Below the pieces are notes generated by a model. It was given only the letters and a program-made list of their open reading frames with translations. It was not told where the DNA came from and made no database searches. The translations under genes were made by a program, and so were the position numbers. Shown piece by piece: positions 55,420-64,000 of a DNA stretch of 64,000 nt. Position 1 is the stretch's first letter, and each line of letters opens with the position of its first letter. This DNA comes from Avena insularis. Taxonomy: Eukaryota; Streptophyta; Magnoliopsida; Poales; Poaceae. Location of the stretch: NCBI GenBank assembly GCA_023614405.1, contig CM042697.1, positions 300,538,954 to 300,602,953 of the forward strand, read 5' to 3'.

Positions 55420-55875
55420 GTGAGGCGCATATGATATGCGCCTCCTATACTTAACATAGGAGGCGCATATCGATATGCGCCTCGCATATGTGAAGTATAG
55501 GACACACATATTATATGCGCCTCGCATATGTTTCACAATGCACCTCATATATTTATAGTATATGCGCCTCCTATAGTGTCCTATATGCGCCTCCTATAAT
55601 ATTTTTGAAATTTAAGTTTTACATATCACTATAAATAACAGTATACAGATATCACATATGATATGCACCTCCTATACTTCACATAGGAGGCGCATATCGA
55701 TATGCGAGGTATGTGCCTCGCATATGTGAAGTATAGGAGGCGCATATCATATGCGCCTCGCATATGTTTCACAATGCGCCTCGTATATTTATATTATATG
55801 CGCCTCCTATAGTGTCCTATATGCGCCTCCTATAATATTTTCGAAATTCAAGTTTTACATATCACTATAAATAAC
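55420..55875. repeat. Left palindromic array with a 236-bp tandem duplication
   Basis: The stretch ACATATCACTATAAATAACA occurs at 55621 and 55857, and the palindromes before it are duplicated with the same 236-bp step. The first palindrome (55422-55444) has 11-bp arms GAGGCGCATAT around one base. The next has 12-bp arms around two bases. At least a dozen motif copies are present. Confidence 0.88.
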
Positions 55876-56139
55876 AGTATACAGATAATGAAATATACAA
55901 TACAGTCCAGAATGGAGTATAAACATCACATAATTTTTCAGAAACCTGCAATTGGCCAAAGCATAATAGAACCAACATGAATACAATACATTACAAATCA
56001 ATCGTGACATACGAGTTCATACATCAAGTAGAATCAACAAGTGCCAAGTTTTCACACAACACCAAATGTTTGTGCCACAAGTTGACACCTCCGAGTACAA
56101 GTTCACAATCACATTACAACTCCGACTACAGACCTCTAG
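55876..56139. other. Spacer, probably 3' part of the small minus-strand gene
   Basis: AT-rich sequence after the stop of the viroplasmin-like frame on the minus strand; no further motif. Confidence 0.4.
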
Positions 56140-56373
56140 CTAGATGAAGTAGAGCACATAATCTACCATGAAGAGCAACAAGGTGGTGATCACGAGGAAG
56201 TTCCGCCACTTCTTCCTTCTGTGCCTGCTCCACTTCTCTTCCGCCACCTCTCTACTCTCATAGCCTTGGTAGTTGTTGCCCAAGAAGTTGTTCACTTGCT
56301 TCTGGATGTCTTTCCACTCCTTGTACACACCTGGAACCCGACCGATGTACACGACATAGCACTTCTTCTCCAT
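56140..56373 (-). CDS. RNase H1 N-terminal (viroplasmin-like) domain with a membrane tail, 77 aa
   Basis: Residues 4-45 (CYVVYIGRVPGVYKEW, then QVNNFLGNNYQGYESREVAE) match the hybrid-binding domain at the N-terminus of eukaryotic RNase H1, also found in the caulimovirus viroplasmin family. That domain grips RNA/DNA duplexes or dsRNA (family knowledge). The usual RNase H catalytic domain is absent. A basic stretch (RHRRKKWRN) leads into a C-terminal hydrophobic segment (FLVITTLLLFMVDYVLYFI) that could anchor it in a membrane. On the minus strand the frame is preceded by CTTGTGTGTAG, a plausible splice acceptor, so this may be the last exon of a longer gene. Its place between the palindromic arrays suggests it is carried by that element. 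It is not evidence of a viral insertion. Confidence 0.6.
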   Translation of the reverse strand: MEKKCYVVYIGRVPGVYKEWKDIQKQVNNFLGNNYQGYESREVAEEKWSRHRRKKWRNFLVITTLLLFMVDYVLYFI

Positions 56374-57927
56374 CTCCTACACACAAGAAATATGATATTA
56401 GTTATGTTAGTGGAAAGCAATAGCTAGTAGTTCACAAGATAGAATCATGTATATATATGGGTGCAACAAGATGTAAGAAATCATGTTCTAATCATCGGCA
56501 TTTCGAAGAAAGAACAAAAAAAGCAAACAAAGAATGACTTGGATTAGTACCTCATACTTAGGTTGGGCACAGAAATAACAATGCTCGTTGTTTGATCTTG
56601 TGCTGCAAGTAGAGTGTATGCCCAAATTACTAGTCAACTTGGCACACCAGATCGAACAGCGGCATTGTTATACACATGACGCCACAACCTGTTCTAATCA
56701 TTGGCATTTCGAAGAAATACAAAGAAATCAAACCACAAGAAGTAGGGTAGCAATAACGAATGAAAAGCAACAAGCACTTAAAATAGTTCATAAAAGAAAT
56801 AACTAGCTAGTGTCACTCACAATCAAGTACAACGGTTGACGAAACATACTCTAGAGGTTTTGCTAGGCAAGTTTAACATAGTGATAAGAGGTTGCAATAC
56901 GAGTTCGGAACTAACAGCTAGCTACTCAGGAAATGCAATCATCAAGACTTGTTCGGCTGTTGAGTCGGCTACCCAGGAACACATACAACCATATTCTAGG
57001 GATATCAGAGATAAATAGAGCACAATTCTAGGAATATCAGAAATAAACAAACACCACACAACTAATACTATAGTCAGCTTGGTAAATATGTTTCCTGATC
57101 TTGTTAGAACATAAGTGTACAGGAACACCATTCAGGTATTTCTAGAAATTCCTAGCACCAAGAGATTCAATTATGGTCTAGTAATTAACTGCAAGACTGC
57201 CCATGCTTGCACTGATAATTTGCAAAATGCTACAGCTGCTTCTTCGATGATAGTATTTCATTAGTAGTTGATAATGTGGGGTATAGTTCCACCAACACAA
57301 GAGATAGAAAAGGCTTCCATTTAAGTTGGTAGGTTGTCACGGACCAGTACAGACGCAGTCCTTGCTGTCAAACACACCAGGCCCTCCATTTTATGCCTAT
57401 TCAGGATAGCTTGGTGCATATGCTTTATAGCTGTATAATCGCAGAAAAAATAACGTCTTGCTCATCTTGCATTGCTGGGTAGTAGCTTCATTCATTTTTT
57501 TCTTGAAAAAGGAGGGGAAAGGACTGCCTCTGTAGATTGAAGCAATGCCCAAAATGCCCAAAATGATCTTTGGCCATATGAGTTAATAGTATTCATCTAA
57601 GGTGCAATGCCCAAAATGAAATGTGATGCAATCAGTCAGTTGATAAGTAGGTTGAAGCTGAGTCAGAAACTGACTCATTGTCCTCATTTCTTCCGTTGTT
57701 TCAATCTAAGACCTATTTCTTGAATTCTGATGGTGCTGATGTGATCTTCCACATGATTGACCATTTTATGTATTGACATGAAGCTGAGATGGTGCTAATT
57801 TCTCTCCTATTCAGAGATCAGTTTTAGGAAATGGGTGCTACTATGCACACCGACACAATATGAACGATTTTTGTACTACAATGCCTATGAATATTCAGAT
57901 ATCACTAAGGGAGAGGGGGAGCGTCGC
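56374..57927 (-). other. Probable intron or non-coding interior of the palindrome-array element
   Basis: No supported frame. If the exon ending at the donor-like AAG/GTGAGC near 57927-57932 belongs with the frame at 56373, this whole stretch would be intronic; that is a guess from two splice-like signals. Confidence 0.35.
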
Positions 57928-58190
57928 TCACCTTGGGGTGCTCGGCGAGGACGAAGGTGAGGTTGCAAACGACGGTGGCTGGCGGTAGGCGCTGTCCACG
58001 AGGTGGTCTTCGAGCAGCAGCAACAAAAGGTCCTCCACGAGCGCAGCGGGTCCTCCACGAGGCGGGGCGGCGCGAGCTCCTCCTTCACGGAGCAGGCGGC
58101 GTCGGGCTCCTCCTCCACGGGGCGGACGGGTCACCAGCGAGGTGCTTCTCCTGTGGCTTGTCGCCAAAATGTTAGGGAGAGGCAAGAGGG
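57928..58190 (-). other. GC-rich possible 5' exon
   Basis: Overlapping open frames of low complexity (Pro/Arg/Ser-rich) end at a donor-like CCAAG/GTGAGC (minus strand, about 57932). Base composition is far richer in GC than the neighbours, as in first exons of grass genes. No domain is visible, so coding status is unproven. Confidence 0.3.
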
Positions 58191-58470
58191 GTAGGGGGAA
58201 GGAGAGGGAGAGGGGAATGGGGAATGGGGTTGGGGCTCACCTCTCGATGACGGTGGTCGGCGGGCTGCTGCGGGTGCAGACGACCGACGGCAGGAAGGGT
58301 ATGGGAGCTTCAATCTGTGCGTGAGATCTGTGCGGGAGAGAAAGGGAATCCTTTCGTAGCGTTGTGCGTGCGAGGTATCAGATTATGCGAGGCGCAAATT
58401 GCAAAGTTCACCTCGTATAGTATTAGTTCTAGTCAAATAGCGCATTGCGCTGGTTTTTGTCAAGAAACAC

Positions 58471-58542
58471 ATAGCAGCCCACTGGTTACATTCCTTGTCC
58501 TATTTCAAACCTTGGCCACCTAGGTTCGAATCCTGGGGCAAC
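58471..58542 (+). repeat. tRNA-like relic (possible SINE head)
   Basis: A box-A-like TAGCAGCCCACTGGTTA (about 58472) and a good box-B GGTTCGAATCC (58523-58533) are about 50 bp apart, followed by T-runs. The 5' arm that would pair with GGGGCAAC is missing, so it is not an intact tRNA gene. It could be a tRNA-derived SINE fragment. Confidence 0.4.
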
Positions 58543-58877
58543 AATTTTTTTGGATTTTTTTAAAAGGCCATTTTTCATGTAAAAACATTGTCCAAACACA
58601 ATATGAACTATATAATATATTGCAAATATTTTAAGTATTCAAATATTGCTAAAAGAACAAAAGTGAGTATTCTCAAAAGTGAGAGACTTCACTTACATAT
58701 GAGTGTCAACCAATGGAGGTTGAGCAAGCTTCTATGGTGAATCAATGGGGGAAATGAGGTGGGGAGGAGAAGGGGGCGACCAGATTTGTCTTGGTGGAGG
58801 AGAAAGAAGTGAGACAAGTGAGTGGGATGGTAGTTGGCTCCATGTGCAAAAAGCTGGAAAAAGGTGGTGCCAGATTA

Positions 58878-59350
58878 TAGGAGGCGCATATTGCACAATA
58901 TGTGTCTCCTATAATTCAAACTATAGGATGCATATATAGCAATATGTGCCTCGCCTATCACCTACCTCCACCTGGGCCCGCAGGAGTTACTTGAGGCACA
59001 TATGACCATATGTGCCTCGCATATTATCAAGTATAGGAGGTGCATATGACTATATGTGCCTCGTATATCCGAGCACCAACCAACATCCGGGCCCACACAG
59101 ATTATGCGAGGCACATTTTGCCCATATGCGCCTTGCCTATATGATATATAGGAGGCGCATATGACTAGAATGCGCCTCGCATAATCTAGAGCTGCTAGAT
59201 TTCGTTTGTACAAGGATTATAGGAGGTGCATTCTTATCGTATGCGTCGTTCCTATTTTTATACTAGAGGCGCATGGATAAGGAGTGTGGCTCGCCTATTT
59301 TATGGGAGGTACATATGGTCTAAATGTGCCTCCTATAAGCATGTCTCCTA
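58878..59350. repeat. Right palindromic array
   Basis: Seven or so hairpin-like pairs of the form GAGGC(G/A)CATATG, 2-5 bases, then (C)ATATG(C/T)GCCTC, spaced about 55-75 bp apart (near 58880, 58925, 58994, 59036, 59107, 59152, 59220 and 59307). They are more diverged than on the left, often with G-to-A and C-to-T changes. Confidence 0.85.
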
Positions 59351-59357
59351 TAGCCCG

Positions 59358-59716
59358 CCCACTTGAATGATTTTATGCCGATTTATCGGAATTAGGTAAA
59401 ATTTGAACTACTGCAAGTAAATCGTGGGTTGCTTTAAAAGTTTACGAATAAGCTTTTGGAGGTACCCATCGGGCGTCGCAATTAATATATCAAACCACCA
59501 AGAGTTTTGAAGACAGGTTCAACTTCTTTCTAAGAATTTGCACCTTCACAATTTAATGAAATTAGGCCAAACTTGACCTACAAGTAAGCGTGATAGATTA
59601 CTCTTGAATTAAATGTCTTCTCGAAGGTAGATCAGTGCATCTTCTTATAGTAAACAATATTGTTAGTGTGAGTTTCCAACTATCACGAAAGAACATTCTC
59701 AGTTTTCAGAGTGAGG
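59358..59716. other. Unassigned sequence between transposons
   Basis: No gene seen. Two loosely similar blocks (GGAATTAGGTAAAATTTGAAC near 59389; GAAATTAGGCCAAACTTGACC near 59558) hint at an older degenerate repeat. Confidence 0.35.
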
Positions 59717-59725
59717 ACGAGATTG

Positions 59726-60060
59726 CTATTTTTTTAAATAATACGATTTTTTATTAAATTCCACGAATAATAATTTTTTCCTGAAAAACTCAAAATCTAG
59801 CGCGGCCTCGGGGTTTGAACTCCTAAAAAAGACCTTTCGGGAGATTAACTCCCGACAATTTGGTTTGATCCAGGCGTAGAGTGGTGCATGACGAGCGCTT
59901 CTTGGTGGTTCAAATACCGACGAGTGCTTCTTGGTAGTTCAACTACCTATGGGTGTTGGTCGGTGTTTGAGAAACCGAGGCCGTGCTACTTTTCAAAATT
60001 CCTAAATTTTTGTATTATTCGTGGAATTTAACAAAGAATCATATTATTTAAAAAAATGCG
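59726..60060. mobile_element. 335-bp Mutator-type MITE
   Basis: Terminal inverted repeats of about 48 bp (left starts CTATTTTTTTAAATAATAC, right reads CGCATTTTTTTAAATAATAT on the other strand) flank a short non-coding middle. A perfect 9-bp target duplication, ACGAGATTG, lies at 59717-59725 and 60061-60069. A 9-bp TSD is the mark of the Mutator superfamily (established knowledge). It has no coding capacity and would depend on a MULE transposase. Confidence 0.88.
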
Positions 60061-60069
60061 ACGAGATTG

Positions 60070-60556
60070 TTCTTTCCCGTAAAGGAAGTCCTAAGAATAT
60101 GGATCTGAATGCCACAAGCCAACTTTCCAGACATTTGCCACAAGGTAGGAACCGGAATGTATAAGGTGAACCTTAGCGGATGCCACGTAAACCTTAAGGT
60201 GTTATTTTATCACATTGCGGATGCTCAGGAAAAATCAAATAATGAGCCCACTTGGAAGTGTATGACCAAGCTATAAACTCCTATGCAAAAGTTAGCATCT
60301 TTAGTTTAGTAGGTCCCATGAATCATCTCGTATAGACACTGTCTAAACGGTGGAGCTTACTCATCTACTAGCACTATAATGTACAAATGCTCACCTCTAA
60401 CCATACGCTAGACATGTAGAGAGAATAAAACATAGGCAGGGGAAGAGGGCAGCAGCGAAAAGAGAAGAGGAGTTGAAGGCAGTTCAATGTCAGAGCAAAG
60501 TTTATTACTGATGGGTTCCTGACACGAGGTACTCCTGACTCTACTAGTATGTATAG
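60070..60556. other. Unassigned sequence before the copia LTR
   Basis: No supported gene or repeat. It ends at GTATAG, directly before the copia LTR; the far TSD lies outside the window. Confidence 0.4.
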
Positions 60557-62444
60557 TGTTGGAGATATGCCCAAGAGGCAATAATAAAGTGGTTATTATC
60601 ATATCTTCATATTTATGATAAATGTTTACATACCATGCTATAATTGTATTAACAGGAAACATTAATACTTGTGTGATTTGTAAACATAAAAGAGTCCCTA
60701 GTAAAGCCTCTTGTTAAACTAGCTTGTTGGTTAATATATGATCATTGTTTCCTGATCATGAACATAGAGATGTTATTAACAACAGGATCATATCGTTAGG
60801 AGAATGATATGGTGGACATACTCCTATAGATAAGCGTAGCATAAAGATCAAGTCATTTCAATAGTTCAATTGCTATATGCTTTCTGATACATAGTAACCT
60901 AATTCCTTCGACCATGAGATCATGCATATTGCCTTTACTGGATGGATGCTTTGATGTCATCAAACACCACACCGTAACAGGGTGGCTATAAAGGTGGCAT
61001 TGAGTGTTCAGAAAGTATTGGTTGAAACACATGGATCAAGAGTGGGATTTGTCCATCCACATGACGGATAGATATTCTCTGGGCCCTCTCGGTGAAATGT
61101 CATCCAATTAGCTTGCAAGCATGTGACTTGGTCACAAGGGATCACATATCACAGGAACGAGAAAAGAGTACTTATCGATGTGAGGTTGAACTAGGTATGC
61201 GGAGATACCGCGATCATAACCTCGGATAAGTAACATATCGTGAGACAAAGGGAAATTGGTATCGTATGTAAGTGGTTCATTCGATCGCAAAGTAATCGTA
61301 GAAATATGTGGGAGCCATATGAATTTCCAGATTCCTCTATTGGTTATTGTTCGGAGAAGTGTCTCGATCATGTCCGCATAATTCACGAACCGTAGGGAGA
61401 CACACTTAAGGATTCGACGTTGTTTGAGTAGTTATGGTATTATGAGAAAGAGACCGAATGTTGTTGAGTCTCGGATGGGATCCGGATATCACGAGGAGAT
61501 CCGGAATGGTCCGAGAATAAGATTCATATAAGGAAAGTCCCATTTGGAGTTGGGGAATGGTTCCGTGTTTTCATCGGAACATTCTAGAAGGTCCCGGAAT
61601 GTCGGCACTCGGGAGGAAGGGTACATGAATGTGTCATTGTAAGTTGGAATGATTGCATCATGTACTAAGTGTTCTCGCTGTCCAAAATAAAGGGTTTATT
61701 TAAATCCTAAATTGAAAAGTCAAACGGCTAGTTTGAAAGTCAAACGGCAAGTTTTGGAAAGTGGAAAGAGGAGGAGAAGAGGGAAACCGAGTTGGGGAGG
61801 GAGACCTCCTCCAACCGGCGGCCAACTCCAATGCCGAGTTGGGGAGGGACTCCACTCCCTCCCCCTGGCGCGCCAGCCCCCTCCCACCTATATAAGGAGG
61901 GGCAGGGCTCCCCTCCTTACACACACAAGTTCCTATCCTCTAATCTAAACCCTAGACCTAAACCCCGGTTTAGAGCTATTTCGGTTTAGAGCCTTCTAAT
62001 TGGTTTAGAGCCTTCTAATTGGTGTGTCTAATTACTAGACCACTAATAGCCTCTCTCATAAGCTCCACCATACTCGCACCGGCTTAAGGCGAAGCCCTGC
62101 GGGATCTCCCCTCTACTTCCGGTACCACGCCGTTGTCTTTGCCGAATCGCGAGAGTGCTACAACCTCCGCTGCCTGCTGGAACAAGGGAGAGGAAGGTCT
62201 TCGTCAGTACCGAGCGTGTGACCGATTGCGGGAAGCGCCAGGAACGCGCGCGGAAGGATCGTCTCTGCGATCTTGAGATCGGAAAAATGCGACTACATCA
62301 CCCACGAGAATCTGCTCGTTAACCGCTTTGGAATCTTGAGGGTGAGTTCCACTATCGACTCGTTGCTACAATCTAGTAGATAGATCTTGGCTTGTTTGTT
62401 TGTATGCGATAGAAAATTTTGTTTTCCATGCTACGAACCCCTCA
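60557..62444 (+). repeat. Copia 5' LTR
   Basis: 1888 bp, TG to CA. A TATA box lies in CCTATATAAGGAGGGG at about 61887-61902, so transcripts should start near 61920, just before ACACACAAGTTCC. The length fits the ~1.8 kb LTRs of the BARE/Angela group. Confidence 0.85.
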
Positions 62445-62445
62445 A

Positions 62446-62457
62446 GGGTATCGAGCC
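62446..62457 (+). other. Copia primer-binding site, altered
   Basis: GGGTATCGAGCC, compared with TGGTATCAGAGCC: the first base is changed and one inner base is missing. It sits one base after the LTR end. Confidence 0.7.
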
Positions 62458-64000
62458 GTGTCTATATGTAGATCTGTTGCACGAGTAGAACACAATGGTC
62501 ATTGTGGGCGTTGATGCTTTTATTGTAGATTGCCTTTTGTGTACTTTGCATCTTGCGGTATGTTGGGATGAAGCGGCCCGGGCTAACCTTACATGACATC
62601 GTTCATGAGACTTGCTCCACGTTTGACATGCAACTTGTATTGCATAAGTGGCTTCTTGGTGCTGTTTCTCCTAGCATAGTAAAGATCCAATTTACAACGG
62701 GTGATCAACAATGCTAGTATCAATGTTGTGGTTCTTGTTCGTAAGTTAGAACGACACTTATTGAAAGCCCCAAACCACGTAAAATATGCAAAGAAAGTAG
62801 AGGCGTCTAACTTTGTTTTGCGAGGGTGTCTTGATGATGTGATATGGCCATGATTGTGATTATATTTGATGTATGCAATGTTCCTTATTGTAAGTTGGCA
62901 ACGGCGGGAAACCTTATGGTTGTCTTTAATTTTGTTAAGACCTCGTGTCTATTCAAAGTAGTTGTAATAGTTGAAGCTGGTGGACGACAACCATGAAGAA
63001 GCGTCATTGACCTTGATGCTATGCGGTGATGATGGAGATCATGTTCGTGCTTGAAGATGGAGATCGAAGCACAAAGAAAAGGCCATATCATATCACATAT
63101 TATGAATTGCATGTGATGTTAATCCTTTATGCATCTTGTATTGCTTAGTAGGCAGCGGTAGCATTATAAGATGATCCCTTATACACATAAATTTCAAGTT
63201 CTAAAGTGTTCACCCTTAGTATGCACCGTTGCCAAAGCTTGTGCTTGAAGCACCACGTGATGATCGGGTGTCTTTGATTCCGGTGAATACAACGTAAGCA
63301 AGCCAGATTTGCTTATGCGGTAGCTAAGGTTTGATCTTGGAGCCTAGCATGTATACGGACATGGCCTCGGGAACACGGATTGTCGAAAGGCAGAGCATGA
63401 GTCATATAGTAGATATGATGAACATGTTGATTGTTCGCCATTGAAGCTACATCAACTCACGTGATGATCGGTTTTGATGTGGTGGATTTGGTTCGTGTGA
63501 TCACTAAAACAATGTGAGGGATATTGTTTTGAGTGGGAGTTCACCTAGATTAATTTAATTATTAATTAGAACTCAATTTATCATAAACTAAATCAAAGTG
63601 AATTTGCATAGCTGTTGTAGTCATTGGCATCCGTTTACCACCTTGCGCTTAGTTATAATTGAGATGATAGAACTATAGAATTCTGGTTAGTTACTTTACT
63701 GATGGTATCGTATTGTTTTGAAGTGTTAATCTAAAGTTTAAAAGTCCTATTGCAAACTTTCAGTAAGTTCCGGTTACTCTATGAAGTTTAATAATTGGTA
63801 TTAAAACAAGAGTGACAATTCCAAGTGTTAGTATATGAGTATCATGTTTGTCTCCATGATTCTTGATATTCAAAAGTTTATCTTAATATCAAGGTTATCT
63901 AGGATCTGAAAGAGTTGTTTGAAACCATGTGTGGAAGATATTGTGATATCTGAAACGAAGTTTTGGTTACAACATGATAGAGTATAATATGGCAAAAGTC
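62458..64000 (+). other. Copia internal leader, no gag visible
   Basis: 1.5 kb without a frame longer than ~75 codons on the element strand. Blocks such as CACGTGATGATCGG (63253 and 63460), ACATGGCCTCGGGAACACGG (63359) and GAGTGGGAGTTCACCTAGAT (63532) look like the conserved non-coding leader of Angela-like elements. The element runs off the window end. Confidence 0.6.

Larger units (their letters stand above)
55411..59357 (-). mobile_element. DNA-transposon-like segment with palindromic subterminal arrays
   Basis: Both sides (55420-55830 and 58878-59350) carry many copies of GAGGCGCATAT or its reverse complement, often as hairpin pairs. Dense short subterminal repeats of this kind bind transposase in CACTA-type elements (established knowledge). 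The middle holds a small gene on the minus strand (56140-56373, possibly with an upstream exon near 57930-58190) and a tRNA-like relic. The expected CACTA termini, TIRs or a TSD were not found, so the class is open and the ends are approximate. It abuts truncated LTR F on the left. Confidence 0.55.
60557..64000 (+). mobile_element. Angela/BARE/WIS-like copia element, 5' end
   Basis: An LTR starting TGTTGGAGATATGCCCAAGA (60557-62444) is followed by a mutated PBS and 1.5 kb of internal sequence. The LTR start, the GACGGATAGATATTCTCTGG block and the AGTAGAACACAATGG leader stretch (62486) are characteristic of the Angela/BARE-1/WIS group of Triticeae (recollection, not searched). No gag frame is visible before the window ends, so it is either a long leader or a non-autonomous derivative. 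Confidence 0.85.

Noticed and set aside
56140..56373. Endogenous caulimovirus insertion
   Set aside because: Only the viroplasmin-like fold is present, which is also the normal N-terminus of eukaryotic RNase H1; no coat, movement or polymerase region of a pararetrovirus is nearby.
58471..58542. Intact tRNA gene
   Set aside because: Box B is good but no acceptor stem or anticodon arm can be formed.
55411..59357. Firm CACTA classification
   Set aside because: Subterminal repeats fit, but no CACTA termini, inverted ends, 3-bp TSD or transposase was found.

Overview
The window is eukaryotic plant DNA from a large, transposon-filled grass genome, most likely a Triticeae relative (wheat, barley, rye type). 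The reasons are 3.3-4.7 kb LTRs starting TGTCACATCCC or TGTAACATCCC, an Athila-type LTR starting TGATACGT, a copia LTR starting TGTTGGAGATATGCCC (Angela/BARE/WIS type), deep nesting of elements, and only scraps of ordinary genes. There are no bacterial operons, CRISPR arrays, rRNA genes or intact tRNA genes. Family names come from memory of such elements and were not searched.

Positions 1-46689 are essentially one old Ty3/gypsy chromovirus-like element (A, minus strand), opened by later insertions. Its parts, right to left, are: 5' LTR (43635-46689 plus 23634-24310), PBS, an extra upstream ORF, gag, protease, RT, RNase H, integrase, a chromodomain-like end, PPT, and the 3' LTR cut by the window edge. 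Inserted into it are: D (1074-3872, TSD CTTGG) in integrase; a solo LTR (5285-9962, TSD ATCCT) and the non-autonomous element C (9999-20022, TSD TAATC), 31 bp apart in the same RT codons; and the Athila-like element E (24311-43629, TSD CCCTA) in the 5' LTR. E itself contains the gag-only element B (29537-39852, TSD ACAAC). Each of these insertions has a matching 5-bp target-site duplication, so the order is A, then D, solo LTR, C and E, with B after E. A cannot move by itself: protease, RT and integrase catalytic motifs are altered and several stops break pol.

Positions 46690-51597 are a 4.9-kb low-copy island between two inverted copies of the A-family LTR. It holds a broken SINA-like zinc-finger gene (minus), a 173-codon acidic ORF with a TATA box inside two 64-bp direct repeats exactly 1100 bp apart, and the end of an F-box/DUF295-type gene cut off by the second LTR (F, 51598-55410, plus strand).

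Positions 55411-59357 are a DNA-transposon-like segment with arrays of short palindromes built on GAGGCGCATAT at both sides. It carries a small RNase H1 N-terminal (viroplasmin-like) domain joined to a membrane segment, and a tRNA-like relic. A 335-bp Mutator-type MITE (59726-60060, 9-bp TSD) follows. From 60557 to the end lies the 5' LTR and leader of an Angela/BARE-like copia element.

No complete new molecular system is visible. The least ordinary signals are: (1) element C, whose only protein is a Gag-like protein with four canonical and two degenerate zinc knuckles but no capsid, with a decayed relative that still has a capsid part in B; (2) independent ~157-160 bp degenerate tandem arrays inside the LTRs of three elements; (3) the palindromic array element with its captured domain; and (4) an identical one-base-short PBS variant in an unrelated gypsy and copia element.
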